Positions 57,101-64,000 of a DNA stretch of 64,000 nt are shown in pieces. The translations under genes and the position numbers were made by a program. The stretch comes from Poriferisodalis sp965214215 (GTDB lineage: Bacteria > Actinomycetota > Acidimicrobiia > Acidimicrobiales > Poriferisodalaceae). Under the pieces are notes generated by a model that was not told the DNA's origin, made no database searches, and saw only the letters and a program-made list of their open reading frames with translations. Position 1 is the first letter of the stretch. Each line of letters begins with the position of its first letter. The stretch lies in assembly GCF_965214215.1 (NCBI RefSeq), contig NZ_CBDCBD010000002.1, positions 434,001-498,000 on the forward strand, read 5' to 3'.

Positions 57101-57339
57101 AGCAGGTGATTCACAGCGACCGGGCTACGGCCGGCGTAGTGCTGCTCCATGACACTGGGGACGGCGCTCTGCTCGGGATCTACGACATCTACGCAGCTAC
57201 CGAGCCGGGCAAACCGGTTTTGAACGACCCCGATGACTATGGCGACATATTGAAAGACTTCAGATTCTCCGCAGAGTGGACAACAGCCGGCATCTTCACA
57301 GCCGGTGAATACTACCTCTGGCCTTACTACGACTACTGA
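54109..57339 (+). CDS. CWB2/beta-propeller surface protein, intact
   Basis: 1,076 residues from GTG 54109 (overlapping the upstream stop). A signal peptide (AAVACLAASLLPLSGAGA) and three cell-wall-binding type 2 repeats (IARYAGSDAYELSIEMAQAL onward, about residues 60-300) are followed by a long TolB/WD40-like propeller region with blades such as MWSPDSDSLVFRAS, LWSPNGRYLHYTN and GFSPDSQQVIHSD. Two blades are near duplicates (GHSLFALHVKSGEVRQLTHN and GHSLFALDVAAGDVAQITHN). CWB2 repeats attach proteins to secondary cell-wall polymers in Gram-positive bacteria. It is a paralogue of the IS-split gene. Confidence 0.85.
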   Translation: MNGRRNAGVLAKSDHARRMRSMWWLAAVACLAASLLPLSGAGAAEDSAVADESASSAAETSAEAAPGDSAGGVEIARYAGSDAYELSIEMAQALVDAGSGSSEWAVLASGESWTDAAAAGPLAASLDAPVVLVPPGGLQASTAPPDLVEFLRSAGVRRVVIVGNSDVLPNHEPSVLFGLGMLPRNIERVHDADPVGAAIAVAERIGTPEEFGDLGRTVIITSDRSVADAVAAGPLAAAGPFPLLLSTPDALDPRITAYLTDHEIEHVVLVGGTAAVNAAVQNAIETTDVTVTRLSGENRHHTAALAMDLLGEVPRCADDAIDSVGLAHAEEPHLALTAGHLLGPQCIPLLFTDTDRLAPITQNHLYLYRHRTGIEPNWHRIGDGVTIDPSAIERPPVRMATVADNPDGNGQHIVVLDEHHQARYYLTDAGFDGITRLRWAPDRETVIFTGVRNGTPLPYGDWEDGKWIDGEGVDGGTRSTYELDFHSGAVRPQPRIQFWYAPLIQDGWVDPTPSPSREYIVFRAPTEDYAGHSLFALHVKSGEVRQLTHNTTNDTHHVVSSGWLADGRRLIYAHLEFARNEEPVPPDGPSNTRAYAGPDSSQFGSRCENTPLHRAHIVDVGDGQAQPLPHGNHLVDKPILLSPDRRFVAVKSYEDYEFAPERDIHGFFRWRCTHDGLGTPSISVFNITGSEPRAVTDDSASGFAPMWSPDSDSLVFRASTEDSDGHSLFALDVAAGDVAQITHNQSDEHHHVAQVWLLNGSKLLYTVQRIEELEGPCHHVSPAQGRRTGVPHLEAHVVSLANRYSTQLAYEGFIVGDYYRAGFDVPLNGTHVSFETHSFYDYYNAQGGCTYRGWNDLRFYLYDVSTDDPQAARINSNSASGGLWSPNGRYLHYTNYEFVQNPSYSTYDNLGASLLDTASGAVWNVPLSQSFGPESTAHVVAWTADSSRLLYHVEIGARGNRTHGMTIADIASDKVIPLELRQVFEYAPRYFGFSPDSQQVIHSDRATAGVVLLHDTGDGALLGIYDIYAATEPGKPVLNDPDDYGDILKDFRFSAEWTTAGIFTAGEYYLWPYYDY

Positions 57340-57353
57340 CCCAATTCCGCAGC

Positions 57354-58259
57354 TCAACCCAGCAGGGCGGGGGCGAGACGGCGCCAGCCGTCGAATGCGG
57401 TTGCGGGATCGGGTGCCAGGACCTGCACGCAGACGTGGTCGGCGCCAGCGTCGAAGTGAGCGTCCACGCGGGCTTTGACATCGTCTTCGGTGCCCCAGGC
57501 CACGATGGCGTCGACGAGCTTGTCGGACGGGCCGCCGTCTGGGCCGCCGTCGACGTCGGCCTGGGTGAAGCCCAGCCGCAGCAGGTTGTTGGCGTAGTTC
57601 GGCAGGCCCAGGTAGATGGCCATGTTCTTGCGGGCAAGTGCCCGGGCCGAGTCGGCGTCGGTGTCCAGGATGGCCATCTGCTCGGGGTAGAGCGCTGCGT
57701 CGGGGCCCATGGTCTCCCGGGCGACTGCGGTGTGCTCGGGCGGCACGAAGTAGGGGTGTGCGCCGGCGGTCGCGGTGGCTGACAGCTCCAGCATCTTGGG
57801 GCCGAGCGCGGCCAGCACGATCTCGGGCAGCTCCTGGGGGCCGTGGGCCATGAAGCGGGCCTTGCCCATGCGCTCGAGGTACTCGCGCATGTAGCTGAGC
57901 GGTCGGGAGTAGTCGTGCTTGCGGATGTACTCCACCAAGTGGTGGTGGCTGACGCCGAGGCCCAACAGGAAGCGCCCGGGGTAGGCCTCGTCGATGGTGC
58001 GCAGCGTGTTGGCCATCGTCATGGGATCGCGGGCGTAGATGTTGGCGATGCCGGTCGCGATCTTGATGGTGCTGGTGCCTTCCAGCAGGCGGGCAGCCGC
58101 CACGAACGGGTCACGCCCGACGGCCTCGGGAACCCAGAATGCGCCGTAGCCGAGTTCCTCAGCCTCAGCGACGAATTCCACGCCTTGCGCGGACGGCAGT
58201 GCGTCGAGCACCCCCGTCCAGATGCCGATACGTCCCAGATCAATGCTTCCCATGCTCAT
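57354..58259 (-). CDS. LLM-class (F420-dependent type) oxidoreductase
   Basis: 301 residues with a luciferase-like TIM barrel: LGYGAFWVPEAVGRDPF, IKIATGIANIYARDPMTMAN and PGRFLLGLGVSHHHLVE. This matches mycobacterial F420-dependent LLM oxidoreductases (the MSMEG_4141-like group). Cofactor F420 use is inferred from family. ATG 58259 is supported by TAGCGT eight bases upstream. Confidence 0.87.
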   Translation of the reverse strand: MSMGSIDLGRIGIWTGVLDALPSAQGVEFVAEAEELGYGAFWVPEAVGRDPFVAAARLLEGTSTIKIATGIANIYARDPMTMANTLRTIDEAYPGRFLLGLGVSHHHLVEYIRKHDYSRPLSYMREYLERMGKARFMAHGPQELPEIVLAALGPKMLELSATATAGAHPYFVPPEHTAVARETMGPDAALYPEQMAILDTDADSARALARKNMAIYLGLPNYANNLLRLGFTQADVDGGPDGGPSDKLVDAIVAWGTEDDVKARVDAHFDAGADHVCVQVLAPDPATAFDGWRRLAPALLG

Positions 58260-58267
58260 GGGCCGTG

Positions 58268-58273
58268 ACGCTA
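58268..58273 (-). promoter_or_regulatory. Predicted -10 (TAGCGT) for the LLM oxidoreductase
   Basis: TAGCGT, 8-nt spacer, ATG at 58259. Confidence 0.45.
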
Positions 58274-58328
58274 CCCCCGCCGCTGAAGACGCGTCAGGGC
58301 AAATCTGTGCCTGAAGCGAGATGCCGGG

Positions 58329-58847
58329 TCAGTCGAGGCGGCGCAGGTCGCCCATGTAGCGGACGCGGCGGTCGAGGTAGTTCTGCACGCCAGGCAGGAT
58401 GAGCGGGGCGGTGTCGACGCCCTCGCGGATCTTGGCGGGGGTGCCGACGGCGATGGTTCCCGGTGGAACCTTCATGCCTCCTGGCACCACGGCACCGGCA
58501 CCCACCAGCGCCCGCTCGCCGACTTCGGCGTCGTGCAGCACGATCGCTCCGGTGCCGATGAGCGCCTCGTCGTGCACCACGCCGCCCTCGATGTGGGCCA
58601 GGTGGCCGATGGTGCAGCGCTCCCCCACCGTCGTCGACCATTCCGCGGTGACGTGCAGCACGGCGTTGTCTTGCACGGAGGTGCCGGCGCCTACGACGAT
58701 GTCGTTGTCGTCGCCCCGCAGCACCGCGCCCGACCAGATCGACGCCTCGGCGCCGATCGTCACCCTGCCGATGATGATCGCCTCGGGCATCACGAAAGCG
58801 TCGGGATGGATGTCGGGCTTATAGTCGCCAAGCGCATAGATAGGCAC
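58329..58847 (-). CDS. Gamma-carbonic anhydrase-like left-handed beta-helix protein
   Basis: 172 residues of hexapeptide repeats (IIGRVTIGAEASIWSGAVLR, SVQDNAVLHV, GAIVLHDAEVGERALVGAG). The His of VLHV and the first His of TIGHLAHIEGG match Zn ligands, but where the family usually has GHxAxxHG the last His is Glu here, and a His lies two positions earlier. It may bind metal differently or be a non-catalytic homologue (PaaY/YrdA type). GTG 58847 has TAGCGT six bases upstream. Divergent from the oligopeptidase gene. Confidence 0.85.
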   Translation of the reverse strand: MPIYALGDYKPDIHPDAFVMPEAIIIGRVTIGAEASIWSGAVLRGDDNDIVVGAGTSVQDNAVLHVTAEWSTTVGERCTIGHLAHIEGGVVHDEALIGTGAIVLHDAEVGERALVGAGAVVPGGMKVPPGTIAVGTPAKIREGVDTAPLILPGVQNYLDRRVRYMGDLRRLD

Positions 58848-58853
58848 GTCGTC

Positions 58854-58859
58854 ACGCTA
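58854..58859 (-). promoter_or_regulatory. Predicted -10 (TAGCGT) for the gamma-CA-like gene
   Basis: TAGCGT, 6-nt spacer, GTG at 58847. Confidence 0.55.
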
Positions 58860-58904
58860 GTGGTCGGCCTCTGAATTCATGGAGCCGCTGCGCACAGCGG
58901 CCGG

Positions 58905-58910
58905 TACGGT
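58905..58910 (+). promoter_or_regulatory. Predicted -10 (TACGGT) for the oligopeptidase gene
   Basis: TACGGT, 9-nt spacer, ATG at 58920; the mRNA would have a leader of only about 2 nt. Confidence 0.4.
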
Positions 58911-58919
58911 GCGCACTCC

Positions 58920-61013
58920 ATGACACAGCCTCCGGTGGCACCGCAGCGGCCCCACATCCGGCGCATTCACCGCACCGAGACCGCCGACCCGTGGCACTGG
59001 CTGCGCGACCGGGACGACCCCGCCGTGCGGGAGTATCTCGAGGCCGAGAACGCCTACACCGACGCAGTAACGGCGCACCTGGCCGAGCTGCGGCAAGCCA
59101 TCTTCGGCGAGATCAAGTCGCGCACCAAGGAGACCCACCAATCGCTGCCGACGCCCAAGGACGACTGGGAGTACCGGGCTCGCACGGTCGAGGGACTGCA
59201 ATACGTCATCCACGTGCGGCGTCCGCGTGGCGGCGCCGACGACGCCGAAACGGTATTGCTCGACGAGAACGAGCTGGCCGAAGGCCACGACTATTTCGCC
59301 GTCGGCGACCTGGCTGCCAGCCCCGACCACCGCTTGCTCGCCTACACCGTCGACACCGACGGCGACGAGAAGTACACGCTGACGGTCGTCGACATCGCGA
59401 GCGGCCGGGTGCTGGACGGCCCCGGCGTGCCCGCGCCCCGGTGCGGCCTCACCGAGCTCAGCTATGGGTTGGTCTGGGCGAACGACAACTCGACGCTGTT
59501 CGCCGTTCGCACCGACGAGGCCCAGCGCCCGAACCGGGTGATCCGCCATGTCGTCGGCACCGACCCCGACGACGACGTCGAGGTGTACCGCGAGGACGAC
59601 GAACGGTACTGGGTGGGTGTCGGCGCCTCTCGCAGCGAGCGGTACATCGGGATCGGGTGTGAATCGAAGACCACCTCTGAGCACCGGCTGCTCGACGCCG
59701 ACGATCCGACCTCAGCGCTGGTGCTAGTGCAGGAGCGCCGAGAAGGCATCGAATACGGCGTCGACCACCAGGGAGATCGCCTGCTCGTCGTGACCAACGA
59801 CGGCGCGAAGGATTTCCGTCTCTTGGAAGCACCGCTGCCGAACGATTCGGAGGCCGAGCCCCCGCCGTGGCGAGAACTCATCGGTGACCGGCCAGGCATC
59901 CGACTCGACGGCGTGGACTGCTTCGCCGACTTCATCGTCGTTCACGAGCGCAAGGACGGCCTGGTGACGATGCGCGTTCACGACACCAGCACGGCCAGCG
60001 AGGAACTCCCGCTGGGCCCGGGCGTCGAAATCGAGATGCCCGAGCCTGTCTACGAGGCTGGAGGCGGCTCGAATGCCGAATACGAGACCACGCAGTACCG
60101 CTTCGGCTACACGTCGATGGTCACGCCGCCGTCCATCTTCGAGCTGGATCGTGGCAGCGGCGAGCAGGAACTGCTCGATCAACTCCCGGTGCTCGGCGAC
60201 GTCGATCTGACGGCCTACCGAACTGAACGCATCAAGGCGACAGCTCCCGACGGCACGGCGGTGCCCGTCAGCGTGGTGTGGAAGCCGAGTGCCGTCAGTT
60301 GGCCGGCCCCGTGCCTGCTCTACGGATATGGGGCGTACGAGATCCCGATGCCGGCGTCGTTCTCCGCGGCACGTCTGTCGTTGCTCGACCGGGGGGTCCT
60401 CTTCGCCATTACCCATGTCCGAGGCGGCGGAGAGCTCGGCCGACCTTGGTACGAAGGCGGCAAGCTGGCCAACAAGTCGAACACGTTCGACGACTTCGCT
60501 GCGTGCGCCGCCCACCTCGTCGCAACCGACTGGGCCGACCCTGCGCGGATCGTCGCCCGTGGCGGCAGCGCCGGCGGATTGCTCATGGGCGCCATGGTGA
60601 ACCGCCACCCGGAGCTGTTCTGCGGCATCGTCGCCGAGGTGCCGTTCGTGGATGTGCTGAACACGATGCTCGATCCCGACATCCCGCTGACAGTCACCGA
60701 ATACGACGAGTGGGGCGACCCCAACGATCCGGACGCGTTCGACACGATCCGGTCGTACGCGCCCTACGAGAACGTGGAAGCCGTCGACCATCCGGCCTTG
60801 CTCGTGACCGCAGGGCTCAACGACCCGCGGGTGCAGTACTGGGAGCCAACGAAATGGGTCGCCAAGCTGCGAGCGACGACAACCTCGACCAAGCCGATCC
60901 TGCTGCGCACCGAGATGGGCGCCGGCCACGGCGGACCGTCGGGGCGCTACGACGCCTGGCGTGACGAGGCCTTCATTCTCGCCTTCATCTGCGACGTGCT
61001 CGACGTGGCGTAA
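58920..61013 (+). CDS. ptrB: S9A prolyl oligopeptidase family (oligopeptidase B-like)
   Basis: 697 residues. A seven-bladed propeller (about 75-410) precedes the alpha/beta-hydrolase domain. Catalytic Ser in ARGGSAGGLLMGAMVNRHP, Asp in AGLNDPRVQYWEPTKW and His in EMGAGHGGPSGRYD are all present. The N-terminal DPWHWLRDRDDPAVREYLEA and the oligopeptidase B-type GGGELGRPWYEGGKL are diagnostic. It cleaves short peptides, probably after basic residues if truly OpB. No signal peptide, so cytoplasmic. Confidence 0.9.
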   Translation: MTQPPVAPQRPHIRRIHRTETADPWHWLRDRDDPAVREYLEAENAYTDAVTAHLAELRQAIFGEIKSRTKETHQSLPTPKDDWEYRARTVEGLQYVIHVRRPRGGADDAETVLLDENELAEGHDYFAVGDLAASPDHRLLAYTVDTDGDEKYTLTVVDIASGRVLDGPGVPAPRCGLTELSYGLVWANDNSTLFAVRTDEAQRPNRVIRHVVGTDPDDDVEVYREDDERYWVGVGASRSERYIGIGCESKTTSEHRLLDADDPTSALVLVQERREGIEYGVDHQGDRLLVVTNDGAKDFRLLEAPLPNDSEAEPPPWRELIGDRPGIRLDGVDCFADFIVVHERKDGLVTMRVHDTSTASEELPLGPGVEIEMPEPVYEAGGGSNAEYETTQYRFGYTSMVTPPSIFELDRGSGEQELLDQLPVLGDVDLTAYRTERIKATAPDGTAVPVSVVWKPSAVSWPAPCLLYGYGAYEIPMPASFSAARLSLLDRGVLFAITHVRGGGELGRPWYEGGKLANKSNTFDDFAACAAHLVATDWADPARIVARGGSAGGLLMGAMVNRHPELFCGIVAEVPFVDVLNTMLDPDIPLTVTEYDEWGDPNDPDAFDTIRSYAPYENVEAVDHPALLVTAGLNDPRVQYWEPTKWVAKLRATTTSTKPILLRTEMGAGHGGPSGRYDAWRDEAFILAFICDVLDVA

Positions 61014-61058
61014 GCCACGCGCAGGCAACACGGGCGGCGTACGCCACGCGCAGGCAAG
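61008..61058 (+). repeat. Two-copy 22-bp direct repeat after the oligopeptidase gene
   Basis: GCGTAAGCCACGCGCAGGCA at 61008 and GCGTACGCCACGCGCAGGCA at 61037 (29-bp spacing). The first covers the stop codon. No function inferred. Confidence 0.6.
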
Positions 61059-61076
61059 ACCGTCGGCGTGACCCGC

Positions 61077-61451
61077 TCAGAGCAGGGCCGTAACAGCGAG
61101 CACCGCCAGCCCGCCGTTGCGCAGCAGCGAGCCGGCGCCCACCGGCTTCGCAGACCAGCGGCCGAAGCAGGCGCACACCGGACGCTCGGCGACTGGATTC
61201 CGCAGGAATCGGGTCAGCACTGCGCTGAACGCCGCGAGCAGCGCAAGCGCCAGCCATGCGGGCCACGGTTCGGCAACGCCCGCGGCTGCGCAGGCTCCCA
61301 GCACAATCTCGATCGGGGCGACTAGCGACACTGACCAGCGGGGCGCACCCATTGCTCTCGCCGCACCCGGCCACGACGGATCGCGCAGCTTCAGCGCACC
61401 CGAGAGCAGGAACAGCATTCCCAGCGCAATGCGAGCGGCAGTGCCGATCAC
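61077..61451 (-). CDS. MauE/DoxX-like small membrane protein
   Basis: About 124 residues from GTG 61451 (IGTAARIALGMLFLLSGALK); a longer frame to 61532 would include a dispersed repeat and is less likely. Four hydrophobic segments and the Cys pair in RPVCACFGRWS resemble MauE-type proteins, which support thiol-disulfide chemistry of exported proteins. This is of interest given the thioredoxin-like genes at 11.2 and 62.2 kb, but no direct link is shown. Confidence 0.72.
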   Translation of the reverse strand: MIGTAARIALGMLFLLSGALKLRDPSWPGAARAMGAPRWSVSLVAPIEIVLGACAAAGVAEPWPAWLALALLAAFSAVLTRFLRNPVAERPVCACFGRWSAKPVGAGSLLRNGGLAVLAVTALL

Positions 61452-61502
61452 TCGATCACCGTGTCCGGCACATCGGCCCGCCCTCAGAACCTGAAGCCCG
61501 AG

Positions 61503-61537
61503 CCCGAGCGGCCCGTGAGCGACAGCCAACAAGAGCG
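61503..61537 (-). repeat. Dispersed repeat element, copy D
   Basis: On the minus strand CGCTCTTGTTGGCTGTCGCT, then CACGGGCCGCTCGGGCT; upstream of the MauE-like gene and in the same orientation. Confidence 0.7.
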
Positions 61538-61584
61538 TGAAGCGACTGCCACCACCTCACCAAGGTGCACCGATCCGCGGCCTC

Positions 61585-62079
61585 TCAGGCAAACGTGCCG
61601 TAGCCGCCCTTCCAGAACAGCAGGGGGTCCTTGGCATCGAGTACTTCGAGCTCGACCACCCGGCCGATCACGATGTCATGGTCACCGCCGTCATACACGG
61701 CCTCAACATTGCAGTCGATGTAGGCGATCGAGCCGTCGATGATCGGTGCACCAGTCGGACCAGGGTGCCACTCGACATCGGCGAACTTGTCGTCGGCCCG
61801 GCTGGCCATGACGCCGCAGGTGGCCATCTGGTCCTGGGCCATGATGTTCACGCAGAAGCTGCCAGCAGCCCGAATCTCCTCCCACGACGAAGAGTCCTTT
61901 GTGGGCAGGAAAGCCACGAGCGGCGGGTCCAGCGACACCGACGTGAACGAACCGATGGCCATGCCCACCGGCCGGCCTTCGTTCACGGCAGTCACCGCAG
62001 TGACACCCGTCGGGAAGTGTCCCAAGACATCCCGGAAGAGCCTGCTGTCGATGGTCGGCTGGTCGCTTGCGTCAGTCAC
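61585..62079 (-). CDS. Flavin reductase (HpaC/HsaB-like)
   Basis: 164 residues from GTG 62079; a GTG six codons upstream is in frame, but TAGGGT with a 7-nt spacer marks 62079 as the start. Family markers: RDVLGHFPTGVTAVTAV, MAIGSFTSVSLDPPLVAF and GSFCVNIMAQDQ. It supplies reduced flavin to a monooxygenase. The HsaA-like gene at 38447-39658 is the only visible candidate partner, but it is 22 kb away. Confidence 0.88.
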   Translation of the reverse strand: MTDASDQPTIDSRLFRDVLGHFPTGVTAVTAVNEGRPVGMAIGSFTSVSLDPPLVAFLPTKDSSSWEEIRAAGSFCVNIMAQDQMATCGVMASRADDKFADVEWHPGPTGAPIIDGSIAYIDCNVEAVYDGGDHDIVIGRVVELEVLDAKDPLLFWKGGYGTFA

Positions 62080-62086
62080 GGCTGCA

Positions 62087-62092
62087 ACCCTA
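62087..62092 (-). promoter_or_regulatory. Predicted -10 (TAGGGT) for the flavin reductase; decides the start
   Basis: TAGGGT, 7-nt spacer, GTG at 62079. The longer start at 62097 would lie upstream of this box. Confidence 0.55.
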
Positions 62093-62163
62093 GACACGGC
62101 GCTGGGGCAGTTTCCCCGCCTCGAGGCGCTTGCCGACCTCGGTCGGGCTGCGATGGCCGTATG

Positions 62164-62169
62164 TAGCCT
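62164..62169 (+). promoter_or_regulatory. Predicted -10 (TAGCCT) for the thioredoxin-fold two-domain gene
   Basis: TAGCCT, 6-nt spacer, ATG at 62176. Confidence 0.55.
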
Positions 62170-62175
62170 CCGGCC

Positions 62176-63696
62176 ATGACTTCGAGCGCTGGCGGCGACA
62201 CCTCAAACGGCGAGGCGGCAAGCGCCCCGCACGACGGCTTGGTGGCCGTGGTGAAGCGGGACTGCCCGACGTGCGAGCTCGTCGAACCGGTGCTTGCAGA
62301 CATCGAGGCCCGCAGCTCGCTCACCGTGTTCACACAGGACGATCCCGCCTTCCCCGAGGCGGTCGCCGCCAAGGTGCACGACGCCGACCTCGGATTCTCC
62401 TGGCATCACGACATCGAGACAGTCCCGACGCTCATGCGTTTTGCCGACGGCGATGAGGCCGGCCGCGTCTTGGGTTGGTCACGGCCCGAATGGGAAGCCT
62501 TCACCGGGCTGACCGCACTTGGCAACGACTTGCCCGAACATCGCCCCGGCTGCGGCTCGCTGTCGGTCGATCCAGCCCACGCCGACGCCTTGGAAGCTCG
62601 TTTCGGGAGTTCAGGGCTGAGTGCTTGCCGCGTCGAGTTCGGCAGCCAAGAAGACATCCACGAGGCGATGTTCGATCGGGGCTGGTCCGACGGCCTGCCG
62701 CTGGTGCCCCCGACGGCCGAGCGGGTAGCGGCGATGCTCGCCGGAACATCACGCGGCACCGACGAGGTGGTGGCCTGCGTCGCACCGGATCTCGCCGACT
62801 GCACCGTCGAAAAAGCAGCCGTCAACGCCGTGATGGCGGGCTGCCGGCCCGAGTATTTCCCCGTTGTGCTCGCAGCGCTAACCGCCGTCTGCAACGACAC
62901 GTTCAACATGCACGGGATGCTGGCCACCACCATGCCGGTCGGACCGGTGTTCATCGTCAACGGCCCGATCGCCCGCCAGATCGGCATGAACAGCGGGATG
63001 AACGTGTTCGGCCAGGGCAACCGCGCCAACAGCACGATCGGGCGGGCCGTGCAGTTGATCGTGCGCAACGTCGGCGGCGGACGCCCCGGCGAGGTGGACC
63101 GGGCTGCCCTGGGCCAGCCGGGCAAGGTGGGTTTCTGCTTCGCCGAGATCGAAGGCGTGGACGAAGCTGCGACGGCGAATGGCGATGGAGGTGCCGCCAC
63201 TGACTGGGATCCGCTGTGCACTGACTTTGGCTTCGAAGCCGGCACCAATACGGTGACGGCCTTCCCTGGCGAGGCGCCCCGCTCGGTGGTCGACCAGCTC
63301 TCTCGGGATCCCGAGTCGCTGGCCCGCACCATGGCCGCCGCGCTAAATGCGATCCATCACCCGAAGCTCGTGCTGGGCTTCGATGCGATCCTGGCGGTGG
63401 CCCCCGATCACTCCCGCGTCTTCGTCGAGAGCGGCTGGTCACGCCAGCAAACGGCCGAGCGCATCAACGAACTGACCACCCGACCGGGCGCCGAACTGGT
63501 GCGGGGTGCTGGCGGTATCGCCGAGGGCGTTCCCGAGTTCCTAGCTGAGGCCGACTTACCAAAATTCCGTGACGGCGGCTTGCACTTGGTGCACTGCGGC
63601 GGTGGCGCGGGCCTGTTCTCGGCGGTCATCGGCGGCTGGGTGAACGGCGAAGTAGGCGCTCAGCCGGTTTGCGTCGAGATCGATCCCTGGCGCTAG
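62176..63696 (+). CDS. Thioredoxin-fold protein fused to a conserved domain linked to UGSC proteins
   Basis: 506 residues. The first ~110 residues form a thioredoxin-like domain with VVKRDCPTCELVEPVLADIE (CxxC, about 30-33). The larger C-terminal part has GWSDGLPLVPPTAERVAAML, DCTVEKAAVNAVMAGCRPEY, NMHGMLATTMPVGPVFIVNG and NVGGGRPGEVD; I know this domain as one found beside UGSC-family (seleno)protein genes, and such a gene starts 133 bp downstream. The reaction is unknown; a redox step using the CxxC is an inference. Cys in RPGCGSLSVDP may also matter. Confidence 0.75.
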   Translation: MTSSAGGDTSNGEAASAPHDGLVAVVKRDCPTCELVEPVLADIEARSSLTVFTQDDPAFPEAVAAKVHDADLGFSWHHDIETVPTLMRFADGDEAGRVLGWSRPEWEAFTGLTALGNDLPEHRPGCGSLSVDPAHADALEARFGSSGLSACRVEFGSQEDIHEAMFDRGWSDGLPLVPPTAERVAAMLAGTSRGTDEVVACVAPDLADCTVEKAAVNAVMAGCRPEYFPVVLAALTAVCNDTFNMHGMLATTMPVGPVFIVNGPIARQIGMNSGMNVFGQGNRANSTIGRAVQLIVRNVGGGRPGEVDRAALGQPGKVGFCFAEIEGVDEAATANGDGGAATDWDPLCTDFGFEAGTNTVTAFPGEAPRSVVDQLSRDPESLARTMAAALNAIHHPKLVLGFDAILAVAPDHSRVFVESGWSRQQTAERINELTTRPGAELVRGAGGIAEGVPEFLAEADLPKFRDGGLHLVHCGGGAGLFSAVIGGWVNGEVGAQPVCVEIDPWR

Positions 63697-63734
63697 CACG
63701 GCCGCCCACCTCCGAAGCGCTCCGGCTTGGGATT

Positions 63735-63773
63735 CCCGCTCTTGTTCACTGCGCTCACAGGCCGCTCGGGCCT
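63735..63773 (+). repeat. Dispersed repeat element, copy E
   Basis: CCCGCTCTTGTTCACTGCGC, then TCACAGGCCGCTCGGGCC, between the two-domain gene and the UGSC-family gene, in the orientation of the latter. Confidence 0.75.
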
Positions 63774-63829
63774 GGGGCGGCTACAGTCGGTCGGAACGTG
63801 CCCACCGGATCCAACCCAGGGGGAACCAC

Positions 63830-64000
63830 ATGAGCACTGTTGTCTTGGACCCCACGAACGAAGCAGCGCCTTCGCATCGCGAGCGTGTGGCCCGACCCGA
63901 CAAGCTGGACGGCCTCACCGTCGGGCTGCTGGATATCAGCAAGCCCCGCGGCGACCGCTTCCTGAATCGGCTGGAGGAGCGGCTGACTGAGCGTGGACTG
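63830..64000 (+). CDS. UGSC-family (seleno)protein, N-terminal part (cut by window end)
   Basis: 57 residues are visible from ATG 63830, with an AGGGGGAA ribosome-binding sequence. The stretch PDKLDGLTVGLLDISKPRGD is the family's typical opening. The U/C-GSC motif that names the family lies beyond the window, so whether this copy uses Sec or Cys cannot be seen. It probably works with the thioredoxin-fold protein upstream. Confidence 0.75.
   Translation, partial: MSTVVLDPTNEAAPSHRERVARPDKLDGLTVGLLDISKPRGDRFLNRLEERLTERGL

Noticed and set aside
61008..61058. Two-copy repeat as a CRISPR or attachment site
   Set aside because: Only two copies with a 7-bp gap, no integrase or cas genes nearby; probably a local duplication.

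Overview
The window reads as chromosomal DNA from a high-G+C actinobacterium. A member of the Acidimicrobiia is my best guess from gene content (actinobacterial SUF arrangement with a Rieske ferredoxin, an F420-type LLM oxidoreductase, a UGSC-family protein, leaderless starts), but no rRNA or other taxonomic marker is present. No tRNA, rRNA or CRISPR array was seen.

Layout. 1-2.6 kb: the end of a secreted repeat protein with a decayed C-terminus, then a membrane-anchored coiled-coil protein. 2.7-6.1 kb (minus): a membrane protein and a BsuBI/PstI-type restriction-modification pair. 6.2-11 kb (minus): a LipB-LipA fusion, an E2 acyltransferase and an E3 dihydrolipoamide dehydrogenase, which with aceE (21.6-24.3 kb) form a lipoate/pyruvate dehydrogenase set. 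11.0-12.3 kb: a 29-codon membrane peptide, a TlpA-like thioredoxin lipoprotein with an in-frame TGA exactly where the first Cys of CxxC belongs, and an SRPBCC protein. 12.5-20.4 kb: one giant secreted protein with a dikinase-like (GWD/PPDK) N-terminal part, many Calx-beta-like repeats and three copies of an unrecognised 75-residue module. 20.5-30.6 kb: RNase HI fused to a SLOG-like domain, aceE, MaoC, hydrolase, acyl-CoA dehydrogenase, a molybdopterin oxidoreductase and a metallo-beta-lactamase-fold protein. 30.7-35.7 kb: an ABC-2 exporter, an amidase and an M20 peptidase. 35.8-47 kb: Fe-S assembly in two divergent blocks, sufC-sufS-sufU (plus) and sufB-mcl-citE-Cys-rich protein / sufD-Rieske-sufC (minus), so sufC occurs twice. 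47.1-57.3 kb: a DUF2442/DUF4160 pair, then a surface-protein operon of two CWB2/beta-propeller proteins flanking two related secreted proteins; the first propeller protein is split by an intact IS1380-family element. 57.4-64 kb: LLM oxidoreductase, gamma-carbonic anhydrase-like protein, S9 oligopeptidase, MauE/DoxX-like protein, flavin reductase, a thioredoxin-fold two-domain protein and the start of a UGSC-family (seleno)protein.

The most exciting observation is the candidate selenoprotein at 11189-11818. The TGA sits at the thioredoxin active site (W-TGA-P-A-C), the frame stays open for 97 more codons, and a hairpin with a one-base bulge and GGTC loop lies 26 nt after the TGA, resembling a bacterial SECIS element. 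Other signals are a dispersed ~35-65 bp repeat in five intergenic places, a consistent leaderless promoter signature (TANNNT 6-8 nt before the start codon) that fixes several starts, and the 75-residue module shared by two giant surface proteins.
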